A stretch of DNA of 64,000 nt, taken from contig JAAVFD010000006.1 of assembly GCA_014800945.1 (NCBI GenBank), positions 25,508 through 89,507 on the forward strand. Reading direction: 5' to 3'. Source of the stretch: Barnesiella sp. (lineage in GTDB: Bacteria; Bacteroidota; Bacteroidia; Bacteroidales; Muribaculaceae). The position numbers and the translations under genes are program-made. Shown here one piece after another: positions 61,173 to 64,000 of the stretch. The notes under the pieces are model-generated. The model was given only the letters and a program-made list of their open reading frames with translations. It was not told the origin of the DNA and made no database searches. The number at the start of each line of letters is the position of its first letter. Position 1 is the stretch's first letter.

Positions 61173-63473
61173 TCAGAAGGGGTAGCCGATGGCGAGGTGG
61201 AAGGCGAGGGAGTTTTTGAAAGAGGTCATGTTGTAATATCCTCTCTTGCCGGTGTCGTAGGGCAGATGGATTCCAACTCCGAGGTCACCGCGCACAACAA
61301 GCATGCCTATGTCAAGTCTCAGACCGGCTCCGGTACCGGTAGCAAGGTCGCGGAAAAATGATTTGCCTTCCAGCTTACCACCGGGGCGCAACGGATCTTC
61401 TTTAAGCAGCCAAACATTGCCTGAATCAAAGAATACTGCTCCGTGGAGCGGTCCATAAATAGGAAAGCGGTACTCTACATTGAATTCAAATTTGAATGTA
61501 CCGGTCTGGTCAAAGTAGCCATTTATGAGATGCTCGGGAACTTTGTAGCTGCCGGGACCGATGCTGCGGACGGTAAAAGCACGGATGGAGTTTGCACCGC
61601 CAACATAAAATTGCTCGCTGTACGGCACCTGAGTGGCATTGCCATAAGCATGTGCCGCTCCAACGGCAGCACGGGTCACCAACCAGTTGTCACCCCACAG
61701 GCGACGGTTATACACAAGCTGCGTGGTGCCTTTGACAAATTGTGAGAATGGTGTGTCAAACAGGCGTTTTTCGCCTTTGACTCCGCAGAGACGGTATAGC
61801 GCCCAGAACACATTGCCCGCTTCCTGAACGGTGAATTGCCAGTTGATTGAGTTATCGCGGTCAAGGTCTTTATCATATACAAAGTTATATGCGAGCTGAG
61901 GTATAAACTGGCTTTTGAAGCTCTCGGCAATTGCCGGATTCTCTCTCATGATTGAGTCAAATTCGGCGGTGGAGTTCATCAGCTTGGTATAGGTGAGTTT
62001 GAACGGCGTGAATGTGTTTGTTGCAAAACGGTTCAGGCGCCAGTCATAGTTAATGGAGGTGTTGAACTGAGCCATTCTGAAATAGTGAGGGCGATTCAGC
62101 AGGTCAACATTGAGTGCAATTCTTGTCCAGTTCAGCTCTCTTCGGTGATGAGGTATGAAGCCCGGAATAAGAAGACGTGGAAAAGCGAGTGTTGAACTGA
62201 TGCCTACCTCGTAGGAGTTAAATATTGAGCCTTTTCTGTTTCGCCCGGTCTGCCATTCGTAGGCACCGGTGAGATTAAGACTCAGCTGCTCACCACCGCC
62301 AAACAGGTTTTTGTTTGTAACACCGAAAGAAAGTCCCGGACCAAGATAACTGTTGGATTTGGATGTTACATTTACCTCAAGCGATGCTTCAAGAGGTGCA
62401 TCGAAAGTGCAGTCGATAAGTACATCGAGCACCCTCTTGCCTCCGGCGGTATCGGGAAATGCATTAATTTCTATGTTATTGAATATACCGGTGCGGGAAA
62501 GATAGGTCTGGGTGCGGTTCATGTCGCGCACTGAAAATGTTTTGCCTTCACGAAAGGTGATACACTCAGGTATCAGCTTGCGGCGCAGTCTTGACGGCAT
62601 CATCTGTATGATTTTGCCGCGTCGGGTTTCAAACGTATCCGGAGTGCCTCCTCCCTTGTTACGGTTGATCACGGTCGTGATTGTGCCTGTGCTCCAGCGG
62701 GTATAAGATCCCTTTGGCGCATTAGAGGCGAGTACCATTTTTATAGCTATTCTCTGAGGATTGATTGTGCTGTCGGCAAGATATTCGATATAGTCCGGCT
62801 TAAAGAAATAGTATCCTCGGTTTCTCACATAGTTGGCTATATTGATTCTTGTTGCCGAGAGTGAATCGGTGCAATACCGTGAACCGGCTCTCAGATATGT
62901 GTTTATTGATGTTATAGAGTCTATAATATGATTCAGGTGGCAAGTGTCAGGCAGGAGCATAACGCTGTCTATGAGGTACTCCGGTCCGGTTTCCACTTTG
63001 TAGAGGATACTCGCCTTTTTCTTATTTCTGCCTTGCACGAGTTCGTAAGATGCTGACCCTCTGAAATAGCCGTTGTTATCAAGAATCTCGTCTATCATTT
63101 TGGTGCGCACTTCAGGGCGGACATCACTGATAAGCACAGGTTCGGCAACCAGTTTTTCGTATATCCAGTGCTTGAATCCTTTCGGAGGATTGCTCCAGTT
63201 GTTATACACCCAAAGTCCGAGCGGAAAAGGGTATCTCAGATAGGGTGATATGAGGCTGTTGTTGGGAGCTACATTAACAGCATCCTTGACATCTGCTGCG
63301 AGTCCAGGAGCCTGGGCTACACCTTTCGGAGTCTCGATTTTGATTTTTTTGACTCCGGTATATAGTATCTCATCATCAGCGATTCGTCTGGTAGTGGAGC
63401 ATCCCGTAGCGATGATTATGGTAATAGCTGCGGCAATGGCAGCAATGATATTATTTTGATGCATCCGTTTCAT
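61173..63473 (-). CDS. tamL: TamL, BamA/TamA-family outer-membrane assembly lipoprotein
   Basis: 766 residues. Lipobox IIIATGC (so a lipid-anchored BamA-like protein, the Bacteroidetes TamL form). POTRA-like domains to about 390, then a 16-strand Omp85 barrel with GGANSIRAFTVRSIGPGSY and ending FHLAIGYPF. It works with TamB to insert outer-membrane proteins or move lipids. Its start overlaps the tamB end by 23 bp. Confidence 0.9.
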   Translation of the reverse strand: MKRMHQNNIIAAIAAAITIIIATGCSTTRRIADDEILYTGVKKIKIETPKGVAQAPGLAADVKDAVNVAPNNSLISPYLRYPFPLGLWVYNNWSNPPKGFKHWIYEKLVAEPVLISDVRPEVRTKMIDEILDNNGYFRGSASYELVQGRNKKKASILYKVETGPEYLIDSVMLLPDTCHLNHIIDSITSINTYLRAGSRYCTDSLSATRINIANYVRNRGYYFFKPDYIEYLADSTINPQRIAIKMVLASNAPKGSYTRWSTGTITTVINRNKGGGTPDTFETRRGKIIQMMPSRLRRKLIPECITFREGKTFSVRDMNRTQTYLSRTGIFNNIEINAFPDTAGGKRVLDVLIDCTFDAPLEASLEVNVTSKSNSYLGPGLSFGVTNKNLFGGGEQLSLNLTGAYEWQTGRNRKGSIFNSYEVGISSTLAFPRLLIPGFIPHHRRELNWTRIALNVDLLNRPHYFRMAQFNTSINYDWRLNRFATNTFTPFKLTYTKLMNSTAEFDSIMRENPAIAESFKSQFIPQLAYNFVYDKDLDRDNSINWQFTVQEAGNVFWALYRLCGVKGEKRLFDTPFSQFVKGTTQLVYNRRLWGDNWLVTRAAVGAAHAYGNATQVPYSEQFYVGGANSIRAFTVRSIGPGSYKVPEHLINGYFDQTGTFKFEFNVEYRFPIYGPLHGAVFFDSGNVWLLKEDPLRPGGKLEGKSFFRDLATGTGAGLRLDIGMLVVRGDLGVGIHLPYDTGKRGYYNMTSFKNSLAFHLAIGYPF

Positions 63474-64000
63474 CGGTAATAGGTGTTGAAGTGGGTGAAA
63501 CAGTTGATTTTGACTTGGAATTTCCGGTTATTGAGTTCTTAAGTCTTCCGGCCCATCTGAACAGGTCCCGGAGCGAATTTATTTTGCGGCGCAACACAAA
63601 TCCCACACCGGTTTGTGTGACTTCACCTTCAAGAATACTTTCGTAGCCGGTGTGACGGAAGAGTCTCACATACATAGAGCCGCTCTTGTTGAGCATATAT
63701 TCAAATGCGATATCATTGATGAGATTCTGTGAGAAATTCTCGTCCGTATTGGCATCGGTAGAGTAATTACCGCCAACGATAATCTTGAATCTGTCGTTGA
63801 AGAGTGTTTTGCTCACACGGTAGCTGTAGCTGGTGGTCTGCTGTGAAACTCCATCGGTGGTTTTGTCGTACTGGTCAATGCCGAATGAAATATCCACGCC
63901 TCGGATATTGTTCGCAGCCCATGAGTTTATCTGAGATTCGAGGAAGGAGTACAGCGGATTTCCGCTCAGATTGGTGCTTGCTTTGGTTCCGGGTCCGGAA
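63451..64000 (-). CDS. tamB: TamB-like translocation/assembly protein (C-terminal part, 5' end outside window)
   Basis: The minus-strand frame is open from 63451 to the right window edge, beyond the GTG-started track ORF. It reads SGNPLYSFLESQINSWAANN then VDISFGIDQYD, the conserved C-terminal DUF490 domain of TamB, and LFNDRFKIIVGGNYS. TamB spans the periplasm and pairs with TamL. The last residues (SPTSTPITDETDASK) overlap tamL. Confidence 0.85.
   Translation of the reverse strand, partial: SGPGTKASTNLSGNPLYSFLESQINSWAANNIRGVDISFGIDQYDKTTDGVSQQTTSYSYRVSKTLFNDRFKIIVGGNYSTDANTDENFSQNLINDIAFEYMLNKSGSMYVRLFRHTGYESILEGEVTQTGVGFVLRRKINSLRDLFRWAGRLKNSITGNSKSKSTVSPTSTPITDETDASK

Overview
The window reads as a chromosomal segment of a gut Bacteroidales, most like the Muribaculaceae/Bacteroidaceae. 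The evidence is a SusC/SusD pair, BspA-type leucine-rich repeats, a TamL/TamB pair, Bacteroidetes promoters (TAnnTTTG, often with TTTG or TTG about 19-20 bp upstream), pyruvate:ferredoxin oxidoreductase, an AspT/AspD aspartate cycle and lipoprotein signals. I can name the family group only by gene content; I have no marker sequence to compare.

Region 1 (1-15.3 kb) is the most unusual part. It holds two tandem copies of a six-gene cassette, all on the minus strand. In transcription order each copy has: a membrane-anchored regulator with a C-terminal HTH, a CMP-sugar synthetase (acylneuraminate cytidylyltransferase family), a short peptide with a double-glycine leader and a Cys-rich core, a radical SAM/SPASM peptide maturase, a 955-residue outer-membrane barrel with a TonB-receptor-like plug, and a GT-B-like transferase with HP and SS motifs as seen in CMP-sugar-using enzymes. 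The left copy runs off the window. I read this as a RiPP pathway in which a Cys-rich peptide is modified by a radical SAM enzyme and perhaps decorated with a CMP-activated nonulosonic-acid-type sugar. The promoters of both cassettes and of one regulator share GTCCTCAT/ATGAGGAC boxes at constant spacing, which may be the regulator's operators.

Region 2 (15.5-32.1 kb) is mostly core metabolism: ygbA, secreted aminopeptidase C, two tRNA genes, pfs-luxS, an esterase, dGTPase, PFOR, then a TsaC-like gene followed by an AAA-ATPase/DUF4435 fusion and menA, and finally aspT-aspD.

Region 3 (32.1-43.8 kb) is a surface and glycan region: a GH110-like alpha-galactosidase, palindromic intergenic repeats, a BspA-like surface protein with a long structured 5' leader, two Stealth-family transferases, a GT92, an MntA-HepT toxin-antitoxin pair, two more glycosyltransferases around a perfect 19-bp palindrome that carries divergent promoters, and a lipid A acyltransferase.

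Region 4 (43.8-64 kb) has acpP-fabF, a DUF3298 lipoprotein, gltX, a ROK kinase, a C11 peptidase with MscS, recJ-recQ, an orphan SusC/SusD pair preceded by a G10 tract, a 25-residue membrane peptide, and tamL with the end of tamB. Two short RNAs (about 70 nt) with the same 5' motif, each with its own promoter and terminator, lie at 25.46-25.54 kb (+) and 60.89-60.96 kb (-). No CRISPR array, insertion sequence, prophage or rRNA was seen.
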